A stretch of DNA of 64,000 nucleotides from Verrucomicrobiales bacterium (GTDB lineage Bacteria; Verrucomicrobiota; Verrucomicrobiia; Verrucomicrobiales; DEV007): contig JARGPI010000003.1 in assembly GCA_029213005.1 (NCBI GenBank), forward strand, positions 186,001-250,000, read 5' to 3'. The position numbers and the translations under genes are program-made. The notes under the pieces were generated by a model. The model saw only the letters and a list, made by a program, of their open reading frames with translations, made no database searches and was not told the origin of the DNA. Each line of letters opens with the position of its first letter. Position 1 is the first letter of the stretch. Below, one piece after another: positions 1-8,149 of the stretch.

Positions 1-2
1 GC

Positions 3-482
3 ATTAGCGATTCCGGGCAGGATATGCTGGAAGAAATCAACGTGAGCCATTTTGGTGCGGAGTTTTTCGGCTGGAATCTATCCGAGGGCTCCTTTTTCTA
101 TCCTCCATCCGGCAAGCTGTTGGTGGGAGAGGAAATCACGTCACCCCAGATTGAATATGCCCGAAGCGCTATGGTGGGGCGAAATGTGGGTGGAATGATC
201 TATCGCGGCGAAAGATTTCCGTTTCTCGACGGCAAGGCAGTATTTGCCGATGACACCGGTCGTTTGATGGCCGCCACGCTGACGCCCGATCAGCACACCA
301 CGAAAATTCACCTCCTCCAGCCCTTCAGTGAAATCAAAGGGGGAGTGAAAAGTCTGAAAAACGGACCGGATGGTGAGATCTTCGTTTTCTGCGAGGACGG
401 CAAAATCTTCGAACTGAACAAAACCCGTCCCATGCAGCGGCATCAGCGTTATCACTACGCAATGTTGGCGATGATTCGCTAG
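3..482 (+). CDS. C-terminal fragment of a glucose/sorbosone-dehydrogenase-like beta-propeller protein
   Basis: The reading frame is open from the window edge, so the start of the gene lies outside; the first in-frame ATG at 24 is probably internal. The visible 160 residues contain propeller-like strands such as FPFLDGKAVFADDTGRL and a C-terminal segment PDGEIFVFCEDGKIFEL, typical of the last blades of secreted glucose/sorbosone dehydrogenase-type proteins in the PVC group. The catalytic part is not visible and the substrate is unknown. A twin palindrome begins 21 bp after the stop. Family assignment is moderate; the truncation is certain. Confidence 0.55.
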   Translation: MSDSGQDMLEEINVSHFGAEFFGWNLSEGSFFYPPSGKLLVGEEITSPQIEYARSAMVGRNVGGMIYRGERFPFLDGKAVFADDTGRLMAATLTPDQHTTKIHLLQPFSEIKGGVKSLKNGPDGEIFVFCEDGKIFELNKTRPMQRHQRYHYAMLAMIR

Positions 483-503
483 CAGATTCCGGTGTGGTGG
501 AGC

Positions 504-544
504 GATTGTACGGGGTGCAGTCCCGGATTGTACAGGGTACAATC
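504..544. repeat. Twin palindrome, copy A
   Basis: Two 19-bp near-palindromes, 504-522 and 526-544, are separated by 3 bp. The second reads GATTGTACAGGGTACAATC (8-bp arms around AGG); the first is a degenerate version (loop GGG). Copies of the same design occur at 21071, 40196 and 45981. This copy lies downstream of the propeller gene and 116 bp upstream of the GYF-domain gene. Here both units face the same way, judged by the loop; in the other three copies the second unit is inverted. It could be an operator for a dimeric regulator or a REP-like dispersed repeat. Confidence 0.85.
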
Positions 545-660
545 CGCTATTGGCAAGGGATTGCCGTATTAAAATACTTTTGACCTATGAAGATTCTTTG
601 ACTTATAGTCAGTCATTTGATCTGAACTTCAGTGGTGCGGAAATTTTAAGAGGTAGAGAG

Positions 661-1260
661 ATGAGTTCAACGGCACAAGTCCCCGGCGAGAAAATCTTCC
701 ATGTGTTGAAGCAGGGGGCATCAGCCCCCACCGGCCCTTTTTCCAAAGAGGAACTCGAGAATTTGCTGACGGATAAGCGGATTGCGCCCAGTGATTATAT
801 CTTTTTTCCGGGTCTGGAGGACTGGAAAATCATTTCCGAGATTTTCGAATTCAAAAAGGTCGCTTCGGATTTTGCGGAAGACGGTCAGGATCTCGAAGCG
901 GTGACCACGGGCTACGATCTCGTTTCCGGTGAGAACCTTCCCGGGGAAGTGATTCAATATATCGCAGTCCAGGATCTCCGGCCATCGGACCGGATTGCTG
1001 AAATCCTCCAATCGATGCCCCAATCCATCGTTTTAACCAATCACCGAATCGCAGTCGTCACCCCGAAGCTGATCGGTGATGCCGATATCGTGTCCTACCG
1101 GTTCGATGATGTTGCGACGGTGAGCAGTCAGGTCAATCGCCGGGATGGAGGCAGTTTGCTCAAAATCGAACTGAAATCGGAGTCAGCAGCTCAAATCGCG
1201 GGGATACCCGATGATCAATTAACGAAGTTGATCGACCTATCCGCGGAGTTTAGGGGGTGA
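661..1260 (+). CDS. GYF_2-domain protein with a C-terminal PH-like domain
   Basis: A 199-residue protein with no signal peptide or membrane span. The first 60 residues (KIFHVLKQ..GPFSKEELENLL..DYIFFPGLEDWKII) fit the GYF_2/DUF4339 fold, which binds peptides or acts as an adaptor. Residues about 95-190 (IVLTNHRIAVVTP..YRFDDVATVSSQ..GSLLKIELKS) resemble a bacterial PH domain of the YdjM/DUF type. The ATG at 661 is preferred because a purine-rich AGAGGTAGAGAG stretch precedes it and the domain begins soon after; the frame is open further upstream without ATG. The 3' end overlaps the convergent gene by 11 bp. Function is unknown; the domain calls are by eye. Confidence 0.65.
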   Translation: MSSTAQVPGEKIFHVLKQGASAPTGPFSKEELENLLTDKRIAPSDYIFFPGLEDWKIISEIFEFKKVASDFAEDGQDLEAVTTGYDLVSGENLPGEVIQYIAVQDLRPSDRIAEILQSMPQSIVLTNHRIAVVTPKLIGDADIVSYRFDDVATVSSQVNRRDGGSLLKIELKSESAAQIAGIPDDQLTKLIDLSAEFRG

Positions 1261-1744
1261 AAACCCAGTCCTGCTCGCTACCGCCGCCGGTGAAGGTGAT
1301 GTTTTTGATCGTGGAATCTCCCCACGGCGTCTGCACTTCAAAATCCGATGCCTGCCCTTTGACGGCGATCGGCAGCGTCACATCCAGGTAGCCATCCTGC
1401 GGCTTCAGCTTTTTGGAGATAGAGCGACGTCTCGGCTCTTTGCCGTCGACCGATTCCATCCAGGCGATACTGACCGTCCCGGGATTGGTGATCTTTAAGC
1501 TCACTTTTGCCGTAAATGAATCGCGGCGGGAGACGTCCCTGATTTGCAAAACCGGTCGGGGCTGATCGATTTCGGCGAGCACTTTTAATCCGTTTTCGCC
1601 GAGGAAGAGGCTCGCGTTGCGGACTGTCCAGTTTTGAAGTCCACTGCGATTGGCGATTTCAAATTCGGATCGTTCAGATCCATATCCGGCAAGAGCGACG
1701 GAGAGAACGAGAAAAATCAGATAATTGAAGGAAAGCGTCTTCAT
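1250..1744 (-). CDS. Secreted hypothetical protein
   Basis: A 164-residue protein beginning with a clear Sec signal (MKTLSFNYLIFLVLSVALAGYG), so it is probably periplasmic or cell-surface. The rest alternates short strands (TAKVSLKITNPGTVSIAW; GYLDVTLPIAV), suggesting a beta-sandwich like the small carbohydrate-binding or jelly-roll modules common in PVC secreted proteins. No catalytic motif is visible. It converges on and overlaps the upstream GYF gene by 11 bp, and its 5' side faces ilvB across a 214-bp AT-rich divergent spacer. I do not recognise the family. Confidence 0.6.
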   Translation of the reverse strand: MKTLSFNYLIFLVLSVALAGYGSERSEFEIANRSGLQNWTVRNASLFLGENGLKVLAEIDQPRPVLQIRDVSRRDSFTAKVSLKITNPGTVSIAWMESVDGKEPRRRSISKKLKPQDGYLDVTLPIAVKGQASDFEVQTPWGDSTIKNITFTGGGSEQDWVFTP

Positions 1745-1869
1745 GGTGTCATAACGCTCCGGATAGATTGAATATTTGGCGAAAGATTATTTTTTTACCG
1801 CGAAAATTGTCGCTAAAAAATAGAGTTTGGTCGAAAAGTGCGATTTTTGCTCCTGTCTCCGATGAAAAA

Positions 1870-1881
1870 ACAGTAAACTGT
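1870..1881. promoter_or_regulatory. Small palindrome in the ilvB upstream region
   Basis: ACAGTAAACTGT is a perfect 12-bp palindrome 77 bp upstream of the ilvB ATG, in the divergent spacer. It could be an operator half-site pair or a small hairpin. No leader peptide rich in branched-chain codons and no attenuator hairpin with a T-run was found in the spacer. Confidence 0.25.
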
Positions 1882-1958
1882 CGCTCAAATCGTTAGTTTT
1901 CGATTGCAAAGTTTAGTAAAAAGAGAATCTTTCGACCGCATTTGCCAATTTTCATATC

Positions 1959-3695
1959 ATGGCTATTACACAGCAACCAGAAATGGATGGAGCTCAGGCT
2001 CTAATCAGAACTCTCGACGATTTGGGGATCGAATACGTATTTGGATATTCGGGAGGGGCAGCCCTTCCGATTTTCGATGCTCTCGAAACGGTCGATTCCA
2101 AGATCAAATTCGTCCTCGCCCGCCACGAGCAGGGAGCGACACACATGGCTGACGGTTACGCCCGTGCCACTGGAAAACCTGCGGTCGTCCTCGTGACCTC
2201 CGGTCCTGGTGCTGGTAACACGATTACCGGAATCATGACCGCGCAGATGGATTCGATACCGATGATTGTGGTTTGTGGCCAGCAGGTGACCTGGATGCTG
2301 GGTCTCGATGCTTTCCAGGAAGCTGACATTTTTGGAATTACGATTCCGATCGTGAAGCACAACTACCTGGTTCGTGAAACCAACGCGATTCCCAGAATTG
2401 CGCGTGAGGCCTATCATATTGCAACCACCGGTCGTCCCGGTCCGGTTCTGATCGATATTCCGAAAAACATCAGTCAGAGCCCGTTCAACGGAGATCTGGA
2501 TGCGCCGATGGATCTGCCGGGTTATCATCCTGATGAGTCCTACATCATTGATCCTGAGCCAGTCGAGCAGGCTGCGCTTCTCATTAATCTCGCGAAGAAG
2601 CCGGTTATTCTCGCCGGTCACGGAGCGATGATTTCAGGAGCTGAAAATGAGCTGATGGAGTTGGCGACGAAAATGAATTCGCCGGTTACATCGACCCTGC
2701 TCGGTAAAGGTGTCTTTCCAGAAGATCACCCGCTGTCTCTTGGCATGCTGGGGATGCACGGAACGGCTTACGCCAACAAGGCGATGGTTGAGTGTGATTT
2801 GATCGTGAATATCGGTTCCCGTTTTGACGACCGTATCATCGGTCAGGCGGATAAATTCGGTGCCCAGGCAAAAATCATTCATATCGACATCGATCCTTCC
2901 GAGATGAACAAGATGATTCGTCCCGACATCGAAGTCATCGGCGATGCGAAAGCCGTATTGAAAGCACTCAACAGTCAGGTTGAAGAACGCACCAACGAGT
3001 CCTGGATCGAGTCCATGGACGGCTACAAGAAGAAGTACCCGCTTGCTTATAAAAAGCAGGGTGGACTTCGGATGCAGCAGGTTCTCGATGAAATTTACGA
3101 ACTCACCAACGGTGATGCGATCGTAACGACTGACGTTGGGCAGCACCAGATGTGGGCGGCTCAGTTCTACAAGAACAGCAAATCCTACAAGTGGATCAGC
3201 TCCGGTGGAGCCGGAACGATGGGATTTGGATTTCCTTCAGCGATCGGTGCTCAGTTTGCCTGTCCTGACCAGACCGTTATTGCGGTCTGTGGTGATGGCG
3301 GTTTCCAAATGACACTTTGCGAATTGGCGACAGCAGTGATTCACAAACTGCCGATCAAAATTCTCGTGTTGAACAATCACTATCTCGGGATGGTCCGCCA
3401 GTGGCAGGAGCTATTCTTCGACAACCGCGAGAGCGGGGTAGACCTCGAAGGTAACCCTGATTTTGTTAAGCTCGCAGAAGCTTACGGAGCCAAAGGGATC
3501 AACATCAAGCGACCTGCTGATGTCGGTAAAAAGCTGGAGGAAGCTCTCGCTTACAACGACGGTCCTGTTCTGATCAATGCCGAGTGTATCAAGGCGGACA
3601 ACGTATTTCCAATGATTCCTGCGGGAGCGGCACTGGAAGATATGTTGACGGAGCCTCCGAAATACAAAATGGAGAAGCCGGTTGGATCTACTTGA
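1959..3695 (+). CDS. ilvB: Acetolactate synthase, large (catalytic) subunit
   Basis: A 578-residue ThDP enzyme that condenses two pyruvates to 2-acetolactate (or pyruvate with 2-oxobutyrate), the first shared step of valine, leucine and isoleucine synthesis. All three ThDP-family domains are present. The catalytic glutamate of the cofactor site is E57 (RHEQGATHMADGYAR), the central FAD-binding domain contains GSRFDDRIIG, and the ThDP/Mg motif GDGGF...LNN lies near residues 445-472. Length matches the family. The small subunit follows after 58 bp. The start has no obvious Shine-Dalgarno but is where homologues begin. Confidence 0.97.
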   Translation: MAITQQPEMDGAQALIRTLDDLGIEYVFGYSGGAALPIFDALETVDSKIKFVLARHEQGATHMADGYARATGKPAVVLVTSGPGAGNTITGIMTAQMDSIPMIVVCGQQVTWMLGLDAFQEADIFGITIPIVKHNYLVRETNAIPRIAREAYHIATTGRPGPVLIDIPKNISQSPFNGDLDAPMDLPGYHPDESYIIDPEPVEQAALLINLAKKPVILAGHGAMISGAENELMELATKMNSPVTSTLLGKGVFPEDHPLSLGMLGMHGTAYANKAMVECDLIVNIGSRFDDRIIGQADKFGAQAKIIHIDIDPSEMNKMIRPDIEVIGDAKAVLKALNSQVEERTNESWIESMDGYKKKYPLAYKKQGGLRMQQVLDEIYELTNGDAIVTTDVGQHQMWAAQFYKNSKSYKWISSGGAGTMGFGFPSAIGAQFACPDQTVIAVCGDGGFQMTLCELATAVIHKLPIKILVLNNHYLGMVRQWQELFFDNRESGVDLEGNPDFVKLAEAYGAKGINIKRPADVGKKLEEALAYNDGPVLINAECIKADNVFPMIPAGAALEDMLTEPPKYKMEKPVGST

Positions 3696-3753
3696 TCGAT
3701 TCACTGTCACTTCAAACCTTTCTCTATTAACTAAGTAACTATTTTTTATACCA

Positions 3754-4299
3754 ATGGCTCACACCATTAAAACAACAGATAAAAAGCCGACTCCAAAGGC
3801 GGATATCATCGGCGGGCATACCTTAAGTATGTATGTCACAAACCAGCCGGGTGTTCTCATGCGGATCTGCCAGGTTTTCGCCCGGCGTGCCTACAATATT
3901 GATTCGGTAGTCGTGTCTCAGGGGCGCGACCCTGCGTTTTCCAGACTGACTTTGGGAATCAGCGGTGATCCTGCCGGTCTCGACCAGATCATCAAGCAAT
4001 GTAACAAATTGATCGATGTGATTCACTGTTCCGAGCACACTTCATCCGAAGCGGTGGTTCGTGAACTGGCGCTCATCAAGGTCAAGCTCGACAGCACCGA
4101 GAAGCGCACGGAATTGCTTCAGATTGTGGAGCATTTCGGCGGCAAAACGGTTGATCTCACCGAGGTCTCTATGGTCGTTCGAATCGAAGGCGCCAGCGAT
4201 AAGGTGGACGCAGCGATTCGCCTCCTTGTGAATTACGATATCATAGAAACGGTTCGCACCGGTAAGGTCGTTATGGCCCGCGGTGAACAGCCAACCTAA
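3754..4299 (+). CDS. ilvH: Acetolactate synthase, small (regulatory) subunit
   Basis: A 181-residue ACT-domain protein that binds the IlvB subunit and confers valine feedback inhibition. The N-terminal ACT domain spans about residues 23-98 (HTLSMYVTNQPGVLMRICQVF, followed by RRAYNIDSVVVSQ), and the C-terminal ALS_ss domain includes ELALIKVKLD and the EHFGGKTVDL region. It carries about 20 extra N-terminal residues rich in Lys and Thr relative to the E. coli protein. It lies 58 bp after ilvB and is closed by a strong terminator, so the two form one transcription unit. ilvC is not in the window; ilvE is 9 kb away. Confidence 0.95.
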   Translation: MAHTIKTTDKKPTPKADIIGGHTLSMYVTNQPGVLMRICQVFARRAYNIDSVVVSQGRDPAFSRLTLGISGDPAGLDQIIKQCNKLIDVIHCSEHTSSEAVVRELALIKVKLDSTEKRTELLQIVEHFGGKTVDLTEVSMVVRIEGASDKVDAAIRLLVNYDIIETVRTGKVVMARGEQPT

Positions 4300-4327
4300 G
4301 TGGTAGAGTAAACTCTATTTTTATACC

Positions 4328-4363
4328 AAAAAGGCGGGGTGATCGTTCATCCCGCCTTTTTTT
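4328..4363. terminator. Bidirectional intrinsic terminator
   Basis: AAAAAGGCGGG, a 12-nt loop, then CCCGCCTTTTTTT. The stem is GC-rich with a T-run on the plus strand (after ilvH) and an equivalent T-run on the minus strand, so it can also stop transcription from the convergent propeller gene that ends at 4369. Confidence 0.85.
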
Positions 4364-4368
4364 GTGGT

Positions 4369-6291
4369 TTACTCAACGAGCTGGAGGTGATCAATATTCC
4401 CGGCGCTCTTTCCGGTCGTCTCCAGGGTGATTGTGTTTTCGCCGATTTTGAGGTCCACTTTGGCGACCAGGTCGACCCATTTGGTCCAGCTTTCGGTAGA
4501 TTCAAACGGTAGCGTGGCTACTTCCTCGTCGTTGACGAGCAGTTTTAGGGGCCGGGCTCTGCCGCTACCGAGTGCGTATCGAAATTGAATCTCATTGATA
4601 CCTTCGACCTCAGTTTCCACGGTCCATTTGACTGACTGATCGCCATTTCCAAAGTCGATGTATCCGGTTCCCGAAAAGCCGCTGTGGTTGGTATCGGTTA
4701 CCGGACCGTCGAGTAGGGCCCTTTCCGCTTCGTAAACGATGCCTCGGGGATTCTTTACCGGAATGGGTTCGATAGATCTTTTCTTCTTTTTGGTCGATTC
4801 GCTGAATTGAGGTGGCTCGGGAGGAGTGTTTTCCAGTAGACGGTTAAGCGTGTAGACCACTAAAGAATTCCACAGTTTGTCTCCATCCGCTGAAGACAGC
4901 TGATTAATATTAAGTTGGTGGATATACCATGCTTTTAATTCGCTGAGGTTAACGTCTACCACTTTGCCGTCTTCTGAGATGTTAATCGAGTCGACTTGCA
5001 CCACGCTCTCATCCATCTGTGCTGAGCCATAGCTTTCGTGATATTCGAAGTAGTATCGTAAAAACGACCAGGTCTCTTTTCGGCCGGCAATTTCCCGGTC
5101 GACCGGCTTGGTGAAATAGTAGCGGAATCCGGTTTTGGTTAGCTTCACGTCCTGCACTTCGAACGGGGTGGTTCCATCCCAGACCACTTGCTGAATGCCC
5201 TGGCTTCCTGCCCAGGAATGTTTCGTTTGCCCGATATAGAGACTGCCGTCGGGGGCGAAGTCCATCCGGTTGCAACCACCTCGTAGCGGTGAGCCGTCGA
5301 TAAAGGGAACGCAGGCGCCCTGAAGCTCTCCTCCGACCTCCTCGAGCATGACTCGCATGATTCTCGGCTGATTCATCTCGCCGACAAGTAACTGTCCGGT
5401 GAAAGGCCCGATTTTAGCTTTCTCTGAGATAGCGAGAACCTGAGTCGGCGAGTTTGCCATAGTTCCGTGGGGAAAGACAACACAGGCCCGGGTTCGTAAT
5501 TGATACAACTCAGCCGCACTGGTTTCCAGTGGAATGCCTTCAAATCCCGGCTTCCAGGTGAGGCTGGCGGCGTGACCGTAGAAGCGATCTTTTTTGATAT
5601 GGAACAATTTGCTGGAACCCACCCAGTCCCCCTGATTATCGGTCGCGAAGAGATTGCCTTTCAAATCGAACCCGAGTCCGTTGGGGGTGCGCAGTCCGTA
5701 AGCCCACGGAATCGTTTCGCCGGTTTTGGTGAGTTTGACGACGCAGCCCCGATACGGAGTAGAGGAGTGCATCCTGCCGGGGCGACCGCGCGGATCAAAT
5801 CTTCCGCGGACAATGGGCCGAATCCCATTTCCCGATGAACCGGTCCCGAGCGCAAAATAGATGCTGCCCTCTTCATCCCGAACCGGTGTGAAATGAAACT
5901 CGTGGTAGTTACCGGACATACCGAACTGATCGGTCATGACTTCGTAATCATCAGCTTTCCTGTCACCATCGGTATCTCTGACACGGGTTAACTCGGGGCG
6001 TTGTGAGACGATTAATTCACTATTGGAAAGCGCGATGACACCCAGTGGATTGTGGAGCCCCTGAGCAAACAGCTCCCATTTCTTGGTTTCGTAATCGTAG
6101 AAGAAAATTTCTCCGCTGGGCAGGCAAACGACGAGGCGTCCATCCGGAAGGAAGGTGAGCCCGTCGATTTGGCTGGAAGAAAATTTCGAAGGGGGAACCG
6201 GGATGTCATTAATCGTGTAGTGCGGCGAGGTGCCCGCTTGAGCGATCCAACTGAGGAACGTGACGACGGTGAAGATAAGGGTGCGTTTCAT
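4369..6291 (-). CDS. Secreted beta-propeller (sorbosone dehydrogenase-like) protein with C-terminal carbohydrate-binding module
   Basis: A 640-residue exported protein with signal MKRTLIFTVVTFLSWIAQAG. Residues about 30-380 form a glucose/sorbosone-dehydrogenase-type propeller (QIDGLTFLPDGRLVV; NGLGFDLKGNLFATDNQGDW; NRMDFAPDGSLYIGQT). Residues about 515-640 resemble a CBM6/CBM35-type sandwich (YEAERALLDG..GYIDFGNG..KWTVE..NIDHLQLVE). Its start overlaps the stop of the upstream cytochrome c gene as ATGA, so the two are translationally coupled and the cytochrome is the likely electron acceptor. Substrate is unknown; a sugar or polyol is likely from the CBM. Confidence 0.8.
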   Translation of the reverse strand: MKRTLIFTVVTFLSWIAQAGTSPHYTINDIPVPPSKFSSSQIDGLTFLPDGRLVVCLPSGEIFFYDYETKKWELFAQGLHNPLGVIALSNSELIVSQRPELTRVRDTDGDRKADDYEVMTDQFGMSGNYHEFHFTPVRDEEGSIYFALGTGSSGNGIRPIVRGRFDPRGRPGRMHSSTPYRGCVVKLTKTGETIPWAYGLRTPNGLGFDLKGNLFATDNQGDWVGSSKLFHIKKDRFYGHAASLTWKPGFEGIPLETSAAELYQLRTRACVVFPHGTMANSPTQVLAISEKAKIGPFTGQLLVGEMNQPRIMRVMLEEVGGELQGACVPFIDGSPLRGGCNRMDFAPDGSLYIGQTKHSWAGSQGIQQVVWDGTTPFEVQDVKLTKTGFRYYFTKPVDREIAGRKETWSFLRYYFEYHESYGSAQMDESVVQVDSINISEDGKVVDVNLSELKAWYIHQLNINQLSSADGDKLWNSLVVYTLNRLLENTPPEPPQFSESTKKKKRSIEPIPVKNPRGIVYEAERALLDGPVTDTNHSGFSGTGYIDFGNGDQSVKWTVETEVEGINEIQFRYALGSGRARPLKLLVNDEEVATLPFESTESWTKWVDLVAKVDLKIGENTITLETTGKSAGNIDHLQLVE

Positions 6292-7442
6292 TTCGTGATA
6301 CCTGCGGGATTTTTTTCGATGATCGTGATTTGAAAGTTTTCCGAGTCGGACTCAGAAAGTCTCAGCGTGCCATCGTCAGAAAGCTCTCCGCTTGAGGAAG
6401 TGATCGAAGCCTCTTCCGTGGGAGTGAGGTGGAAGGTCAGCTCTGTGGGAGGTGAGACGGTGAACGATCTCACAATGCCGAGATTGTCATCTGTTGATTT
6501 GATCAATTCGGTGATCGTGTAGCGCCCCAGCGTTGATCGGAATTCCGGGTAGCCATCAATGAGTCGGTAGCCGCGATAGCGGGGCAGCTCGGCTACACCT
6601 TTGATTTTCACCGGGAAATCGGTCGCCTCGGTGGTGTCATAAAAAGGCGTGGTACGATTGGTGTCTCCGAGGGAGGAATAATCCTCCGGTGCGAGTTGGC
6701 TTGATCTGGCGCGGTAGTAAGGGGTCCCGTTGAATTCGGCGACAGGTTTCCCGTTACTTGACCAGTGGACTTGATTGCCACGAATGAACCCTCCTTTTGT
6801 CCAGACGTATTGGAGGCGGCATTCCCCGGCATCCCAGCAGTAATATTGATTTCCGGGCAATGCGATGGCAAATGCGGCGGGCGACGCACCGGGCATAAAT
6901 GTCCGGTAGACAATTGGCTCAGTCACTGTCGTCAAAAGGTCATCGAAATTCGGTTTGTAGGGGCCGTTTTTCTTCTGAAATTCCTTTTCGAAGGGGAATG
7001 CTTTAACGATGGAATGGGAGGTATAGACCTCCATGGGCAGAGTTTCTCTGGCTTCTGCGACCTCCTCAGTGGTAACCATCGGTCCCTGATTTCCCCAGGC
7101 ATTGTTCACGTAGGTGATCATTAGCGCGATCTTTTCGTCGTCGAAAAGGAGTTGTGGAGGCATCGCTGAATAGAAACGTTTACCGTTAACTTTGATGGGA
7201 CCGGTCATCCCGCGAAGAACGATCGCGATCGTTCGGTCGGCTTTGCCTTTGAGCCAGTCACTTCCTGCCAGTGGCGGGATTGATCCCGGCTGCCCTTTGC
7301 CATCCGCCATGTGACAGGCTACGCAGGAGCCGGCGGCATGATAAAGCGCTTTTCCCCGGGACATCACTTCCTCATCCGGAGCGCTGCGAAGCACCGGGGT
7401 GAGGAGGAGCGGGATAATTGAAAGGCAAAGAAATTTTCTCAT
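6288..7442 (-). CDS. Secreted c-type cytochrome with a C-terminal extension
   Basis: A 384-residue protein with Sec signal (MRKFLCLSIIPLLLTPVLRSA). The class I cytochrome c domain has heme motif CVACH at residues 40-44 and a probable distal ligand Met94 (YSAMPP). About 230 residues follow with no recognised catalytic motif, partly beta-rich; such extensions occur in PVC dehydrogenase-associated cytochromes. An in-frame start lies 48 bp upstream, but the ATG at 7442 places the signal peptide correctly. The stop overlaps the start of the propeller gene by 4 bp, implying a dehydrogenase/cytochrome pair. The LemA gene is divergent from it. Confidence 0.85.
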   Translation of the reverse strand: MRKFLCLSIIPLLLTPVLRSAPDEEVMSRGKALYHAAGSCVACHMADGKGQPGSIPPLAGSDWLKGKADRTIAIVLRGMTGPIKVNGKRFYSAMPPQLLFDDEKIALMITYVNNAWGNQGPMVTTEEVAEARETLPMEVYTSHSIVKAFPFEKEFQKKNGPYKPNFDDLLTTVTEPIVYRTFMPGASPAAFAIALPGNQYYCWDAGECRLQYVWTKGGFIRGNQVHWSSNGKPVAEFNGTPYYRARSSQLAPEDYSSLGDTNRTTPFYDTTEATDFPVKIKGVAELPRYRGYRLIDGYPEFRSTLGRYTITELIKSTDDNLGIVRSFTVSPPTELTFHLTPTEEASITSSSGELSDDGTLRLSESDSENFQITIIEKNPAGITK

Positions 7443-7555
7443 TGATGTTTCAAAAAGCGATGACCATTCCATGTCGTTGGGCATTGGCAAATAGCGTGGT
7501 AAAGGATGTGAGATTTCGAAATTGCTGGTATCGACATTCTGTGGGAACCTCGGGC

Positions 7556-8149
7556 ATGAGGCTTATTGTTCTTATTCCGCTGGCTCTGATCATTGTTTCC
7601 ACCGGGTGGGCGGTGATCACATTTAACCGCCTCGTGCGCGGGCGAAATCAGCTCAAAGAGGGGTGGAGCGGAATTGATGTTCAGCTGAAGAGGCGAAGGG
7701 ATCTGGTTCCCAATCTGGTCGCCGTGGTAAAAGCGTATCAAAAACACGAACAGGAGTTACTAGAGAACGTAACCCGTCACCGTTCAGAGGCCGCCGCTGC
7801 AAGCACGATCGATTCAACGAGGAGTGCAGAGGGCCAACTGTCGGCTGATTTGGGACGGTTGTTGATGCTGGCGGAATCTTACCCTGATTTAAAAGCTGAC
7901 AGTCAGTTCCGGGAACTGGGTAGTAATCTGGTTAAAATCGAAGACGATCTTCAGTATGCGAGGCGGTATTACAACGGATCGGTCCGGGATCTAAATAATC
8001 TGGTTGAATCTTTTCCCAATAACCTGATAGCAGCGATCGGCGGGTTTAAAACGGCAGATTATTTTGAGCTGGAGAATGCCGCTGCCGGTCTCACGCCTGA
8101 CCTCGGAAAACTACTCAGTTCAACCACCTCTGAAAGCGAAACAGCATGA
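7556..8149 (+). CDS. LemA family protein
   Basis: A 197-residue protein with one N-terminal transmembrane helix (residues 2-22) followed by a long alpha-helical domain. NQLKEGWSGIDVQLKRRRDLVPNLV and the later EDDLQYARRYYNGSVRDLN are LemA signatures. The frame is open further upstream, but the ATG at 7556 places the helix at the extreme N-terminus as in the family. The stop overlaps the next start as ATGA. LemA/DUF2207 pairs are common and thought to act together at the envelope, but no biochemical role is established. Confidence 0.9.
   Translation: MRLIVLIPLALIIVSTGWAVITFNRLVRGRNQLKEGWSGIDVQLKRRRDLVPNLVAVVKAYQKHEQELLENVTRHRSEAAAASTIDSTRSAEGQLSADLGRLLMLAESYPDLKADSQFRELGSNLVKIEDDLQYARRYYNGSVRDLNNLVESFPNNLIAAIGGFKTADYFELENAAAGLTPDLGKLLSSTTSESETA

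Noticed and set aside
141..542. Minus-strand frame opposite the propeller fragment and copy A
   Set aside because: No family match; it is antisense to a real gene and its N-terminus is translated palindrome.
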